Made by a program: the position numbers and the translations under genes. DNA of 64,000 nt. It comes from Gp6-AA40 sp035293405 (lineage in GTDB: Bacteria > Acidobacteriota > Vicinamibacteria > Vicinamibacterales > UBA2999). The notes beneath the pieces were generated by a model. It saw nothing but the letters and a program-made list of their open reading frames with translations, did not search any database and was not told the origin of the DNA. Positions 43,141 to 52,529 of this stretch are shown here, one piece after another. The stretch spans positions 1-64,000 of the forward strand of contig DATDOE010000065.1 in the NCBI GenBank assembly GCA_035293405.1. The letters are read 5' to 3'. Each line of letters opens with the position of its first letter. The stretch's first letter is position 1.

Positions 43141-43339
43141 GACGAGCTCCTCTCCCGGCTGTGCCTACGCACGGCCATACGCGCCCGTTGTCCGCTCTCC
43201 CGGGCAGGAAAAGAGATCATCCTGACGATGACACGACCGATGTCGGGGTGGACGCAGTCCTTTCCGCGGACGTGGAGGACGCCCCGATGCGCCAGCGCCA
43301 GTATACCGCGCCGGTCCATGTGCCTCCTGCGCAGGCTCC

Positions 43340-43366
43340 AGGTTCGGGTTGGGAGTTGGGAGTTAA
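43340..43366. repeat. Short heptad array (GGGAGTT family)
   Basis: Units GGTTCGG, GTTGGGA, GTTGGGA and GTTA run into the stop codon of the TRAP permease gene (43363). It is the reverse complement of the AACTCCC family seen at 37771 and 41178. The rest of the gap (43141-43339) shows no gene. Confidence 0.65.
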
Positions 43367-45180
43367 AGCCTACCCATCCACCGCAGCAGGCCCTCCGTGA
43401 GCCACGGCACATAGGTGATGAGCAGCACGCCTATGGCGAGGATGCCGAGCATCGGGAGCGTCGCCCATGTCACCTCGAGCACGGATTTCTTGAACCGGAC
43501 CGAGGCGAGGAGCAGGTTCAGGCCGAGCGGTGGGTGAAGGTAGCCAAGCTCCAGGTTGGCGATGAAGATCACGCCGAGATGAACGTAGCCGATCCCGTAG
43601 ACGTCAGCGAGCGGGAGGATCAGCGGGACGACGACGACGATCGCCGAGAAGATGTCCATCACCGTTCCGACGAGGAGCAGGAAGACGTTCAGCGCGAGGA
43701 GGAAGAGCGCCTTCGACTCGATATGCGCCTGCGTCCACTCGATGAGCCGCATCGGGACCTGGGCATTGACCAGATAGTTGGTCAGGCCGACGGCGACCGA
43801 GAGGATGATGAGCACACCGCCGACGAGCGCGACACAGTCGCCCGCGACCCGCACGATGTCTTTGAACGTCGGCAGGTCGCGATGGATGAATCGCTGCACG
43901 ATCAGCGCGTAGAGCGCGGCGATCGCCGCTGACTCTGACGTCGTCGCGTAGCCGCCGAGGAGCGACCAGAGCACCACGACCGGCAGGAGCATCTCCCACT
44001 TGGCTTCCCACAAGCCGCCTGCCACTTCAGCGATTCGAAAGGGCGCGCGCTTCGCGCCGCTGCGGACGGCTTCGCGCACGCCAAGGGCCGCCAGCAACGC
44101 CAGCATGAGGAGGCCCGGGATGAGCCCGCCGATGAACAGGTCTTCAATCGCGACGTTCTGCGCGACGATGCCGTAGAGGATGAGCGGCACCGACAGCGGA
44201 AACAACAAGCCGAGCGATCCCGAGGCGGTGAGGAGCCCGATCGCAAAGCGCTCGCGATACCCTTCCTTGAGCAGCGCCGGCAGCAGCAGGCCGCCGAGCG
44301 CGAGAATCGTGACGCCCGAGCCGCCGGTGAACAGCGTGAAGAAGGCGCACAGCGTGGCGGCGGCCACGGCGGTCCCGCCAGGCACCCAGCCGAAGAGCGA
44401 TCGCAGCGCGCGGAGCAGCCGCTCCGACGACTTGCCTTCGGCCAGCAGGAACCCCGTCAGCGTGAAGAGCGGTATCGCCGCGAGGTTGGCCGAGGGCGAC
44501 GTCAGCTCCTCGTACGCCTTGATGAGCGGCACGATGGGGCGGCTGCCATCAGTGAAGAACGCGATCATCGCGATGCCGCCGAGCAGGGCGAAGATCGGTG
44601 CGCCCAGAACGCCGGCGACGACGATTGCAATGACCCAGGGCAGCAGCGCCCGTCCTTCGAAAAACTCGTAGTGATACGCGGCGAGGAAGCCGAGGACGAT
44701 GCCCAGTGCTGCGACGGCGCGTCCGGTCCAGTCGGGTGACGCCCGCAACGCGAGCCGCAGCGCAATGAGCGTGAAGGCGACAGGAAACGCGATCGTCGAC
44801 ACCCACACGGGCACGCCCGCGGCAATCGTGTCGCCGGTGGCCCGCTCGGTGACGACCAGGGCCAGGCCGCCCACGGCAAACATCATGGCGATCGCGGCGC
44901 CGACCCCTCCGCCCACGACGTGGGCCATGGCCGCGATCCGCCCCTTGGGCAGGAACTCACCCGTCGCGAGCGTCAGGAGCTTCCCGTCTCGCGCGGCGAT
45001 CGCCGCGCCAAGGAGCCCCACCCACAAGGTGAGGTTCAGCGCGAAGGGCGCCGACCCTGGAATCCCGGTGCTGACAATGCGCCGCATCGCGATCTCGGCG
45101 AGCGGCAGCAGCATGAGGCCGCCGAGCGCCGTTGCCGCGAGGACATTCTCGGCCCGAACCGCGAGGACGCGCATCGACAC
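43363..45180 (-). CDS. dctM: TRAP transporter permease, fused small and large subunits (DctQ-DctM)
   Basis: A 605-residue inner-membrane protein. Residues about 1-160 form a four-helix DctQ-like small subunit (LWVGLLGAAIAARDGKLLTL is its typical segment). Residues about 165-600 form the DctM-like large subunit with many helices and the motifs IPLFTLTGFLLAEGKSSERL, FTGGSGVTILALGGLLLPAL and LELGYLHPPLGLNLLLASVR. Fused QM permeases are known in TRAP systems, which import organic acids or similar solutes driven by ion gradients. GTG 45180 overlaps the stop of the substrate-binding protein gene by one base, so translation is coupled. The solute cannot be told from the permease. Confidence 0.88.
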   Translation of the reverse strand: MSMRVLAVRAENVLAATALGGLMLLPLAEIAMRRIVSTGIPGSAPFALNLTLWVGLLGAAIAARDGKLLTLATGEFLPKGRIAAMAHVVGGGVGAAIAMMFAVGGLALVVTERATGDTIAAGVPVWVSTIAFPVAFTLIALRLALRASPDWTGRAVAALGIVLGFLAAYHYEFFEGRALLPWVIAIVVAGVLGAPIFALLGGIAMIAFFTDGSRPIVPLIKAYEELTSPSANLAAIPLFTLTGFLLAEGKSSERLLRALRSLFGWVPGGTAVAAATLCAFFTLFTGGSGVTILALGGLLLPALLKEGYRERFAIGLLTASGSLGLLFPLSVPLILYGIVAQNVAIEDLFIGGLIPGLLMLALLAALGVREAVRSGAKRAPFRIAEVAGGLWEAKWEMLLPVVVLWSLLGGYATTSESAAIAALYALIVQRFIHRDLPTFKDIVRVAGDCVALVGGVLIILSVAVGLTNYLVNAQVPMRLIEWTQAHIESKALFLLALNVFLLLVGTVMDIFSAIVVVVPLILPLADVYGIGYVHLGVIFIANLELGYLHPPLGLNLLLASVRFKKSVLEVTWATLPMLGILAIGVLLITYVPWLTEGLLRWMGRL

Positions 45181-46202
45181 TAAGGCTTCTGCGTCTTGCG
45201 GAAGCTATCCCGCTCGCGGACGGCGGCATCGAAGATGTCCGCGGGCACCATGTTGCCGCGCATCGTCTTGACGAACCCTTCGGCTTCGGTGCGGAAGCTC
45301 GCCAGGGTCTTGGGATCGAGTGGGTTCACGGTCAGGCCGCGCGCCTTCATCGTGGCCACCGAATCGGCGTCCAGCTTCGGGGCCTCGCCGAGCAGCCGCT
45401 TCTCGCTGGTCTTGGCCGCGGCGATGACGATCGGTCGATCGTTGGCGTCGATCTTGTTCCAGGCTTCGTTGGTCACGACGACCGCGCCGTACAGCGGCGC
45501 GACGCGGACATCGAGCATGTACTTCGCGTCGCGGAAGATCTGCAGCAGCAGCGCGGGGTAGGGCGGGCTCGGCGCGGCATCGATCATTCCGGTCGTGAGC
45601 TTGAGCTGGGCCGGAATGTCGCTCGCGGCCAGTGCAACCGGGCGGAAGCCGTGGGCCTTGTACCACTGGACCATCTCCTCGTCGCCCTGGCTCGTGAACA
45701 GCTTCGCGGCCTTGATATCGGCGAGCGTGGCCAGCGGCTTCTTCGAGAAGAGCTGCACCCAGCCGGCACTGCCCCAGCACAACAGCTTGAAGCCCTTGGC
45801 GTCGAGCCGTTTCTCGAACATCGGCGTCAGCTTTTCGAGGACGTACTGGCCTTCGGCGTCGGTCTGAAAGAAGAACGGGATGCCGAAGACGTTGAAGGCG
45901 TCGTCAATAGCGGCGAGGCCGGGCAGCATGAGCAGGTTGGCCTGGAGCTGATCGACGCCCGGCCGCATCATGCGGATCGTGGCGTCCTCGCTGCCCTGCG
46001 TGCCGCCGGCGTAGACGGTCAGCTTCACCCGGCCCGACGTCTTGGCGTCCCATTCGGCGCCCAGGTCGAGCAGAGCCTTGTGCCATGAGGAATTGACCGG
46101 CGCCTGCGTCGCCATCTTGAGCGTGATGGCGGCCCACAGCGAGACCGGCGCGGCACACACCACGACCAGAGCAATGAGGAGTGCGATTTTTCGAACCGAC
46201 AT
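45180..46202 (-). CDS. dctP: TRAP transporter substrate-binding protein (DctP family)
   Basis: A 340-residue periplasmic protein with a signal peptide (SVRKIALLIALVVVCAAPVS, cleavage near LWAA). The DctP fold is shown by LKMATQAPVNSSWHKALLDL, FNVFGIPFFFQTDAEGQYVL, GSAGWVQLFSKKPLATLADI, LFTSQGDEEMVQWYKAHGFR and GMIDAAPSPPYPALLLQIF. ATG 46202 is chosen because GGAGG lies just upstream and it begins the signal peptide. The usual family arginine that salt-bridges a carboxylate ligand is not obvious, which may fit TatT-associated systems with other ligands. It is the middle gene of a three-gene operon. Confidence 0.88.
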   Translation of the reverse strand: MSVRKIALLIALVVVCAAPVSLWAAITLKMATQAPVNSSWHKALLDLGAEWDAKTSGRVKLTVYAGGTQGSEDATIRMMRPGVDQLQANLLMLPGLAAIDDAFNVFGIPFFFQTDAEGQYVLEKLTPMFEKRLDAKGFKLLCWGSAGWVQLFSKKPLATLADIKAAKLFTSQGDEEMVQWYKAHGFRPVALAASDIPAQLKLTTGMIDAAPSPPYPALLLQIFRDAKYMLDVRVAPLYGAVVVTNEAWNKIDANDRPIVIAAAKTSEKRLLGEAPKLDADSVATMKARGLTVNPLDPKTLASFRTEAEGFVKTMRGNMVPADIFDAAVRERDSFRKTQKP

Positions 46203-46215
46203 GAACCCTCCGCTA

Positions 46216-47160
46216 TTATTTCGAAAACAGCTCGTCAACGCGATCGAGCAGCACGCGCGCGCGCCGCTGCGTGATGAGAATGACCAGGCGATTCGACGGA
46301 TCCTTCTCCGGGTCGATCGCGAGCGCGTCCTTGAGCAGGCGCTCGAACTCCGCCCGATCCTGCGCCGGGACGGCTATGCCCGTCGCCAGCGACACATACG
46401 GCCCGGGTGAAAGGCCCTTCTGGATTTCGACCGCGGTCTTGAAATGCTCGCGCGCGCGATCCGGATTGCCGCCGAGCGCGTCGGGGAGACTGTCGAGCGA
46501 GATCATCAGCTCGTGGATCGCGCCCTTGTTCCACGACGCATCCAGCGCCAGAGCACGGTCCGCCAGCGCGCGCACCGTCGGCAAGTCGATGGCGAGGTCG
46601 GGCCGATCGATCCCGAGCGAGATCGCCGCGCCCCAAGCGGCCGCGGACCAGTAGAGCAACGGGACGTCGTCTTTCCGCGCCTTGGCGACGGCCGCGGTTG
46701 GATCCTGGAGCAGCGCCTCGCTCGTGCCCTTGCCGAACCTGGAGTCGATCGCCCGCAGGCAGTATCCGCGGGCGCGCAGGTAATGCTTGAGCGCGCGCTC
46801 CCGCAGCGCCACCGCCTCGGCGCGGCGACTGCCGGACAAGCCGTCGGCCTCCGCCTCCAAAAACGCGTAGCCGTACTGCGTGAAGCCGCCGCACGTGGTC
46901 ACGAGCAACGGCACGTGCGTCGGAACTGATTCGAGCAGCGACTCGTACAACTTCAGCGCAAAGGGCGTCGCGTCGCGGATCAGCTCAGGGTCGTCATCAC
47001 GCGTGAAGACGTCCCCGGTGTCCGACAGCGTGTTGGCCACGGTCTTCACTGCCATCGTCTTGATGGAACAGCCCGTCGTCACGACGAGTAAGACGAGGAG
47101 AGAGGCGGCTCGACTGGTCAGGCAGGCCCGGCGGACAGTCGGAGACGGTCGGTGAGACAT
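46216..47160 (-). CDS. TRAP-associated TatT-family lipoprotein
   Basis: A 314-residue lipoprotein (signal ending LVLLVVTTGC) of the TatT/TP0956-like helical, TPR-like family. Segments include PFALKLYESLLESVPTHVPL, GFTQYGYAFLEAEADGL, VPLLYWSAAAWGAAISLGID and HELMISLDSLPDALGGNPDR. TatT proteins form trimers that associate with the DctP partner and are thought to pass hydrophobic ligands from the periplasm. GGAGA precedes ATG 47160 at good spacing. It is the first gene of the TRAP operon, 13 bases upstream of the DctP start, so the transporter belongs to the TatT-dependent class. Confidence 0.85.
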   Translation of the reverse strand: MSHRPSPTVRRACLTSRAASLLVLLVVTTGCSIKTMAVKTVANTLSDTGDVFTRDDDPELIRDATPFALKLYESLLESVPTHVPLLVTTCGGFTQYGYAFLEAEADGLSGSRRAEAVALRERALKHYLRARGYCLRAIDSRFGKGTSEALLQDPTAAVAKARKDDVPLLYWSAAAWGAAISLGIDRPDLAIDLPTVRALADRALALDASWNKGAIHELMISLDSLPDALGGNPDRAREHFKTAVEIQKGLSPGPYVSLATGIAVPAQDRAEFERLLKDALAIDPEKDPSNRLVILITQRRARVLLDRVDELFSK

Positions 47161-47277
47161 TCAATCTCCAAGAATATCCCACCCCGGCGGCCAAACGGCC
47201 CGGCGTTCTTCAGGGAAATAGCATCAGGAACTGCCATCAGCCGTGATGTCATACCTGCGGCGTGCGTCACGCCGGCG

Positions 47278-47350
47278 AGAATCACTCGTCAGCCATCAGA
47301 AATCACCAATCGTCAACGATTCACCAGTTACGGATCGCCACTCGTCAATC
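47278..47350. repeat. Heptad array (AATCACC/ATTGGTG family)
   Basis: Degenerate 7-bp units such as AATCACC, AATCGTC, AACGATT, CACCAGT lead to the stop codon of the permease gene at 47345. It is in one orientation. The adjoining bases 47161-47277 hold no gene and should contain the TRAP operon promoter. Confidence 0.7.
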
Positions 47351-49819
47351 CGCCCTCAAAGCCATCGTCGGATCGATCCGCGAGGCGCGGATCGCGGGAA
47401 GGGCTGCTGCGAGCATTGCTACGCCAGCGGTCACGAGCGGCGCGAGCGTCATCACCAAGGGATCGTAGGGAGACACGAAGTCGAATGCCGGGCTGCCGAG
47501 GAGCGGAGTCAGCAGCGCCGCGAGCGCGACGCCGAGCGCAAGGCCTGGCAGCAACAGGCCGGCCGCCTGCCACAGCGCCATTCGCAGCACGCCGCCCCGC
47601 GATGCACCGACCGCCATGCGCACGCCAATCTCACGCGTGCGGCGCGTGGAGAGAAAGGCGATCACGCCGTAGAGCCCCACCGAGGCGAGGAGGAGTCCGA
47701 GCACGCCGATGGACGTGACGAGCTGCGACATGAGCCGCGACGGCAGAAGCGCCCGCGACCGATAGAGACTGTCCAGCGTCTGCACGTCGAACACTGGCAC
47801 GGATGAATCCACGCTGGCCGAGGCCGCGCGCACAGCAGACGCGATGGCTGCCGGCTCGCCCCGGGTCAGCACCACCATCGTCATGGCGATGCGCCGTCCC
47901 TGAGAGAACGGACGATAGATGAATGGCCGCGTCGATTCAGCGAGCTCCCAGTATTTGCCGTCGCGCGCGACACCCACCACTTCCATGGCGATCGTTTGCG
48001 GGCCGTTGGGCGTCGGGACATCCGGGATGCGGACGGTCTTGCCGACCGGGTCCTGATCGGGCCAGTACTGTTTGGCCATCGTCTCGTTGACGATCGCCAC
48101 GCGGGGACTCGTCGCCGTGTCTCGCGCGTCGAAGCCGCGGCCGTGGACGATGGGCGTGCGCATCACGGCCCAGTAGCCGTCATCCACGGTGGTTTCGGCC
48201 ACGGTGACGCGATCGCCACCGCCGGGCATGCGCGCGCCGTCAACCGTCACCGTGACCGATCCGTTGGTGACCCCAAGCGGGACGTAGCGTGTGAGGCCCA
48301 CCGCGGCGACGCCGGGCAGGGCACGTGTGCGCTCGACGAGCTGCTCGTAGAAGCGGCGCGCCTGTGGGGCGTCGTACCGGACCAGGCCCGGGTTGAACGA
48401 TACGAGCAGGATCCGATCGGTGCGGAATCCGGGATCGACGCGCTGCGCCGCGAGAAACGCCCGAATCAGCAGACCCGACGAGGCGAGGACGACCACGCAG
48501 ATGGCGACCTGAAGCCCGACGAGTGCCGAGCGGATCGTGATCCTTCTCCCGGTGGACCCCTCATCGCGTTGCTTCAGCCAGCTGCTCAACCCGGCGCGGG
48601 CGCTCTGCAGCGCCGGCGTGATTCCAAACAACACGCCGGTGACGAGCGACATCACGACGGCAAACAACAGAACCCGCGCGTCGAGGCGCAGGTCGATCGA
48701 GAGGGGCAAGGCACTCGGGATGACGAGGACCGTGGAGAGATAGACCCGCGTCCACTCGGCGACCAGGAGACCGATCGCGCCTCCGCAGAATGCCAGCAGA
48801 AGACTCTCCGTCATGAGCTGCGCGATCAGACGTCGTCGCGTCGCGCCCACCGCCGCGCGCAGCGCCATTTCACGGGTCCGCGACGCGCGCCTCGAGAGCA
48901 TCAGGTTCGCGACGTTGGCGCAGGCGAGGAGCAGGAGCAGACCCACCAGGCCCATCAGGATGAACGCACCCTGGACGCCGCCGGAGTCGAGCCGGGCGCG
49001 GGCCGTGAGCTCAGGGAGCACGAGTGCGGTCCGGCTCCGATTCGTGTCGGGGTAGCGGTTCCGCAGTCCGCTGGCCAGTACCGCGAGCTCGCTCGTCGCC
49101 TGCTCGGCATTCGTACGGTTCCGCAGACGCCCGAGCAACGTCAGCCACTGGCTCGCGCGGTCGTCGAGCACGTTGGCCGGCAGCGCCGGCAGCACGCTGC
49201 GGAGCGCCGTGAGCGGGATGAAGACGTCGGGATGGAAATAGAGCTCGGTGCCCGTGAAGGCTTCCGGGGCGACACCGACGATCGTGAAGTCCGCGCCGGA
49301 CAGCAGGATGTGCGTGCCGACGACAGTGGGAGCGCTCGCGAATGCGCGTACCCACAGCCGGTGGCTGATGACCGCGACCCTCGCCATGCTGCGTTCGTCG
49401 TCGGCGCGGAAGCCGCGGCCGAGTGTGGGTTCGACGCCGAGCACTGCGAAGAAGTTGCTGCTCACCGCCCATCCACCCAGATACTGGGCGGGCTGGTCGC
49501 GGTTCCTGGCGAGCGCGAAGTCGGCCGTCTCGTAGGCGATCAGCCCCGACAGCGTCGTCGCGTTGGCGCGGAAGTCCAGATAGTCCGGATACGAGGCATC
49601 GCCGTACGGCGCCTCCGGCGTGCTGCTGAAGACGCGAACGATCTCTCCCGGCCGCGGCACGTCGGGCGGTCTCAGTGCGGTGGCATCGGCCACGCCGAAC
49701 ATCGCCGTGTTGGCGCCGATGCCCAGCGCCAGCGTGATGATGGCCGCGGCTGCGAACGCCGGCGTCCGTCGCAGCGACCGAGCCGCGTATTTGACGTCTT
49801 GCCAGATGGTGTCGATCAT
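47345..49819 (-). CDS. ADOP-type MacB/FtsX-like orphan permease
   Basis: An 824-residue double-FtsX permease starting MIDTIWQDVKYAARSLRRTP, then FAAAAIITLALGIGANTAMF, two MacB-type periplasmic cores and three membrane helices after each. It ends LPAIRASRIDPTMALRAD. ATG 49819 is chosen because the paralogue at 63346 starts with the same MIDTIWQDVK; the frame extends to 49930 through repeat sequence. No ATPase lies beside it. ADOP proteins are numerous in Acidobacteria, and their export substrates are unknown. The start lacks a Shine-Dalgarno and is preceded directly by CACCA of a heptad array. Confidence 0.85.
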   Translation of the reverse strand: MIDTIWQDVKYAARSLRRTPAFAAAAIITLALGIGANTAMFGVADATALRPPDVPRPGEIVRVFSSTPEAPYGDASYPDYLDFRANATTLSGLIAYETADFALARNRDQPAQYLGGWAVSSNFFAVLGVEPTLGRGFRADDERSMARVAVISHRLWVRAFASAPTVVGTHILLSGADFTIVGVAPEAFTGTELYFHPDVFIPLTALRSVLPALPANVLDDRASQWLTLLGRLRNRTNAEQATSELAVLASGLRNRYPDTNRSRTALVLPELTARARLDSGGVQGAFILMGLVGLLLLLACANVANLMLSRRASRTREMALRAAVGATRRRLIAQLMTESLLLAFCGGAIGLLVAEWTRVYLSTVLVIPSALPLSIDLRLDARVLLFAVVMSLVTGVLFGITPALQSARAGLSSWLKQRDEGSTGRRITIRSALVGLQVAICVVVLASSGLLIRAFLAAQRVDPGFRTDRILLVSFNPGLVRYDAPQARRFYEQLVERTRALPGVAAVGLTRYVPLGVTNGSVTVTVDGARMPGGGDRVTVAETTVDDGYWAVMRTPIVHGRGFDARDTATSPRVAIVNETMAKQYWPDQDPVGKTVRIPDVPTPNGPQTIAMEVVGVARDGKYWELAESTRPFIYRPFSQGRRIAMTMVVLTRGEPAAIASAVRAASASVDSSVPVFDVQTLDSLYRSRALLPSRLMSQLVTSIGVLGLLLASVGLYGVIAFLSTRRTREIGVRMAVGASRGGVLRMALWQAAGLLLPGLALGVALAALLTPLLGSPAFDFVSPYDPLVMTLAPLVTAGVAMLAAALPAIRASRIDPTMALRAD

Positions 49820-49990
49820 TGGTGATTCGTGATTGGTGAGTGGTGAATCGTTGTTGATGGTCGATTTCTGATTGGCGATTCGATGACGATTTCGTGACTC
49901 GCAACAACGGCGACCGTCAATAGGCAGCAATCAAGAGTCATGAATCACCATCGTCAACGATTCACCAACCACGGATCACCACTCATCAAT
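49817..49990. repeat. Long heptad array (ATTGGTGA family), inverted halves
   Basis: The left half reads GATTCGT, GATTGGT, GAGTGGT, GAATCGT and similar units (49817-49895). The right half (49940-49990) carries reverse complements such as AACGATTCACCAACCACGG. A spacer of about 45 bases separates them. The array fills the gap between two permease genes and begins exactly at the start codon of the left one. Confidence 0.8.
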
Positions 49991-50011
49991 ACTGCAGGCG
50001 GCATTTGAGCT

Positions 50012-52468
50012 TTATTCAGTCCGCAGTGACATCATCGGATCTGCCGTCGCCGCGCGCCGCGCGGGCAGATAACAGGCGGCCGCGGCACTCACGAAGATTA
50101 CAGCCACAGCCGCCGCGTAGGTCGGCACATCCGTCGCGACGACACCAAACAGGAGCGCGTCAACGAGTCTGCTGCTGGCGAGCGCGCCTCCGATGCCCGC
50201 AGCGGTTCCCGCCGCTACCAGCAAGAAACCTTCACGCATCACCAGCGCCAGCAGATCCGCCGGACGCGCGCCGATCGCCGCGCGAACCCCCAACTCCCGG
50301 CGCCTCGAGACCACGCGGTACGCCAGCGTCGCATAGAGGCCAAGCGCGGCAATCCCCAGTGCCAGCGCTCCGAAGACGGATACGAGCGTGGTGATCGCTC
50401 GATCCTGAACGAGTGCGCGATCGAGAAGGTCGGCGGCGGTATCCACCGTCGGAGTCGGCAGCAGAGAGTCTTCCGCTAGAACTGACTGGCGCAGGAGCCC
50501 TGCGAGCGCATCTGGATTGGCCTCTGTGCGGACGGCAAAACGGATGCTCGACAGCTCGGCGGCGGGCAGTTGCTGATACGGCAGATAGAAGCGAAGGCGG
50601 ATCTCGTCACGCGGGCCGCGCGGTTTGACGTCGGCGGCAACGCCGACCACCTCCCGTGCGCGGGTGTCGCGCCATAGCATCCGTCGTCCGATCGCCGATG
50701 CGTCGCCGAAGTAGTACCGAGCCAGGGCCTGATTGATGACGATCACGCGCGCCGACGATGCCTCGTCGGCCTCCGAGAAGTCACGCCCAGCAACGAGCGG
50801 GATCCCCATCGTTCGGAAGTAGCGCGGCCCGACAGGATCGAAGCGCTCCTGTTGAAGGCGATCCGAATCATCCGTCATGTCGACCGGCCGCATGCGGTTC
50901 GTGCTGCTGTCGCGTCCGGTGAGTACGCCATTCTCGGTCAGGGTCACCGACTGAACGCCGGGCACGGCCTCGAGCCGTGCCAGCAGGCGCGAGGCGAGCG
51001 CGCGGTACCGCGCGCCCAGATACCCGGCGGCGCGCGGATCGACGTCGACAATCAGGAGCCTTTCGCGCGCGAAGCCGAGGTCCGCGCCTCGTAGATTGAG
51101 AAGTGTGCGCACGACCAGGCCGGCGCCGACGAGGAGAACGATGGAGGTCGCGACCTGCCCGACCACGAGCAGCGACGCGGGCCCCGAGCGGCGTTGATGC
51201 CCCGAGACCGGCGCACCCTTGAACGCCGCGACGGTGTCGACCCTGGCGGATTGCCAGGCCGGCGCAACGCCAAACAGGATGACCGTTCCGGCGGCCACGA
51301 TCGTCACAAAGAGCAGCAACCGCGCATCAAGTGTGATGTGGACCGGCAACGGCGCAGCATTGACCGACATCAGTTGCAGGAGTCCGCTCTTCGCCCACCA
51401 GCCGATCGCGAGTCCGGCGGCCGTGCCGAGCGCGGCCAGTAGCGCGCTCTCGGTCAGACGCTCACGAAAGAGCCGCGCTCGCGATACGCCGAGCGCCAGA
51501 CGCACGGCAATGTCACGGCGCATCGCGACGGCGCGAATGAGCAACAGATTGGCGACGTTTGCGCATGCGATGAGGAGCACCAGCGCCACGGCCGCCATCA
51601 GCAGTTGAAGCGGGCGGCCGAACTCGCGTCGGAATGCAGAGATACCTCTCGCCGCCGGTTCGAGCGACACCGTGGCACGCTCGAAGTCACGGCGAGCGTC
51701 GGGGGCGATTCGATTCCCGAATATCTCGAGCAAGGTCTGACGAAAGTCCAGGGTCAGCGAGGCGGCGGCCCGAGTCAGGTTGACGCCCGGCTTGATCCGT
51801 CCGATGATCCCGAGCCACGCAGTCCCTGCGCTGTTCAGCAGGTCTCGTCCCGGAATCACCTGACTCCACATCGTCAAGGGAATCCAGAGATCAGGCGCGG
51901 CTCCGACTTGCTCTCCGAAAAACGTGCCCGGGGCGATACCGACGATAGTGAGCGGCGCTTTGTTGACGATGATCTGTTGCCCGACGACCGAAGGGTCAGC
52001 CGCGAAGCGGCGCTGCCAGTACCCGTGGCTCAGCATCGCGACCGGCTGCGGACGACCGAGCCGATCGTCATCGGTCGTCAAGGCTCGCCCCGCCAGTGCA
52101 CCGACGCCCAACGTGGTGAAGTAGGAGCCCGAGACGAAAGAGATCTGCGCCGACTCCGACTGGCCGTTCGACCTCCGGATGGTGGCATCGCTGATGCCCG
52201 ACGTCGCGAGCAGGCCGGTGAACAGATCAGTGCGCTGCGCGAACCGCTGGAACACGGGATAGGAGTAGTCGCCGACACGAAGCGCGACGAGCTCTTCCGG
52301 ACGATCCACCGGGAGTGAGCGCAGCATCACGGCGTCGACAAGCGAGAAGATCGCGGTGTTGGCGCCGATGCCAAGCGCGAGAGTGACGACAGCGGCGACA
52401 GTGAATCCGGGCGTCCGCCGAAGCGATCGCGCTCCGTGCCTGAGGTCCTGCCACAGACGTTCGACCAT
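50012..52468 (-). CDS. ADOP-type MacB/FtsX-like orphan permease
   Basis: An 818-residue permease of the same architecture. It has MVERLWQDLRHGARSLRRTP, a first membrane helix (FTVAAVVTLALGIGANTAIF), a periplasmic core, a helix group with LLIACANVANLLLIRAVAMR, a second core, and C-terminal helices ending LPARRAATADPMMSLRTE. It lacks an adjacent ATPase. It differs considerably from the neighbour at 47345, so the pair is an old duplication or two separate acquisitions rather than a recent tandem copy. In the gap to 52530 on its 5' side nothing else is seen. Confidence 0.85.
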   Translation of the reverse strand: MVERLWQDLRHGARSLRRTPGFTVAAVVTLALGIGANTAIFSLVDAVMLRSLPVDRPEELVALRVGDYSYPVFQRFAQRTDLFTGLLATSGISDATIRRSNGQSESAQISFVSGSYFTTLGVGALAGRALTTDDDRLGRPQPVAMLSHGYWQRRFAADPSVVGQQIIVNKAPLTIVGIAPGTFFGEQVGAAPDLWIPLTMWSQVIPGRDLLNSAGTAWLGIIGRIKPGVNLTRAAASLTLDFRQTLLEIFGNRIAPDARRDFERATVSLEPAARGISAFRREFGRPLQLLMAAVALVLLIACANVANLLLIRAVAMRRDIAVRLALGVSRARLFRERLTESALLAALGTAAGLAIGWWAKSGLLQLMSVNAAPLPVHITLDARLLLFVTIVAAGTVILFGVAPAWQSARVDTVAAFKGAPVSGHQRRSGPASLLVVGQVATSIVLLVGAGLVVRTLLNLRGADLGFARERLLIVDVDPRAAGYLGARYRALASRLLARLEAVPGVQSVTLTENGVLTGRDSSTNRMRPVDMTDDSDRLQQERFDPVGPRYFRTMGIPLVAGRDFSEADEASSARVIVINQALARYYFGDASAIGRRMLWRDTRAREVVGVAADVKPRGPRDEIRLRFYLPYQQLPAAELSSIRFAVRTEANPDALAGLLRQSVLAEDSLLPTPTVDTAADLLDRALVQDRAITTLVSVFGALALGIAALGLYATLAYRVVSRRRELGVRAAIGARPADLLALVMREGFLLVAAGTAAGIGGALASSRLVDALLFGVVATDVPTYAAAVAVIFVSAAAACYLPARRAATADPMMSLRTE

Positions 52469-52529
52469 CCAGCGCCTCCAGCCTTGATCACCGCGATTAC
52501 CAAGGCTTATGCCAGAGCGCTGCGTCCTG

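Noticed and set aside
43078..43932. 284-codon plus-strand frame spanning the TRAP permease end
   Set aside because: Its second half is antisense to the permease and extremely Asp/Glu/Arg-rich; its first half lies in the gap and repeat region.
47996..49825. 609-codon plus-strand frame opposite an orphan permease
   Set aside because: Same shadow pattern; highly charged, low complexity, no start signal.
49817..49990. Possible CRISPR array
   Set aside because: The repeat unit is only 7 bp, degenerate, without regular spacers, and no cas genes are present.
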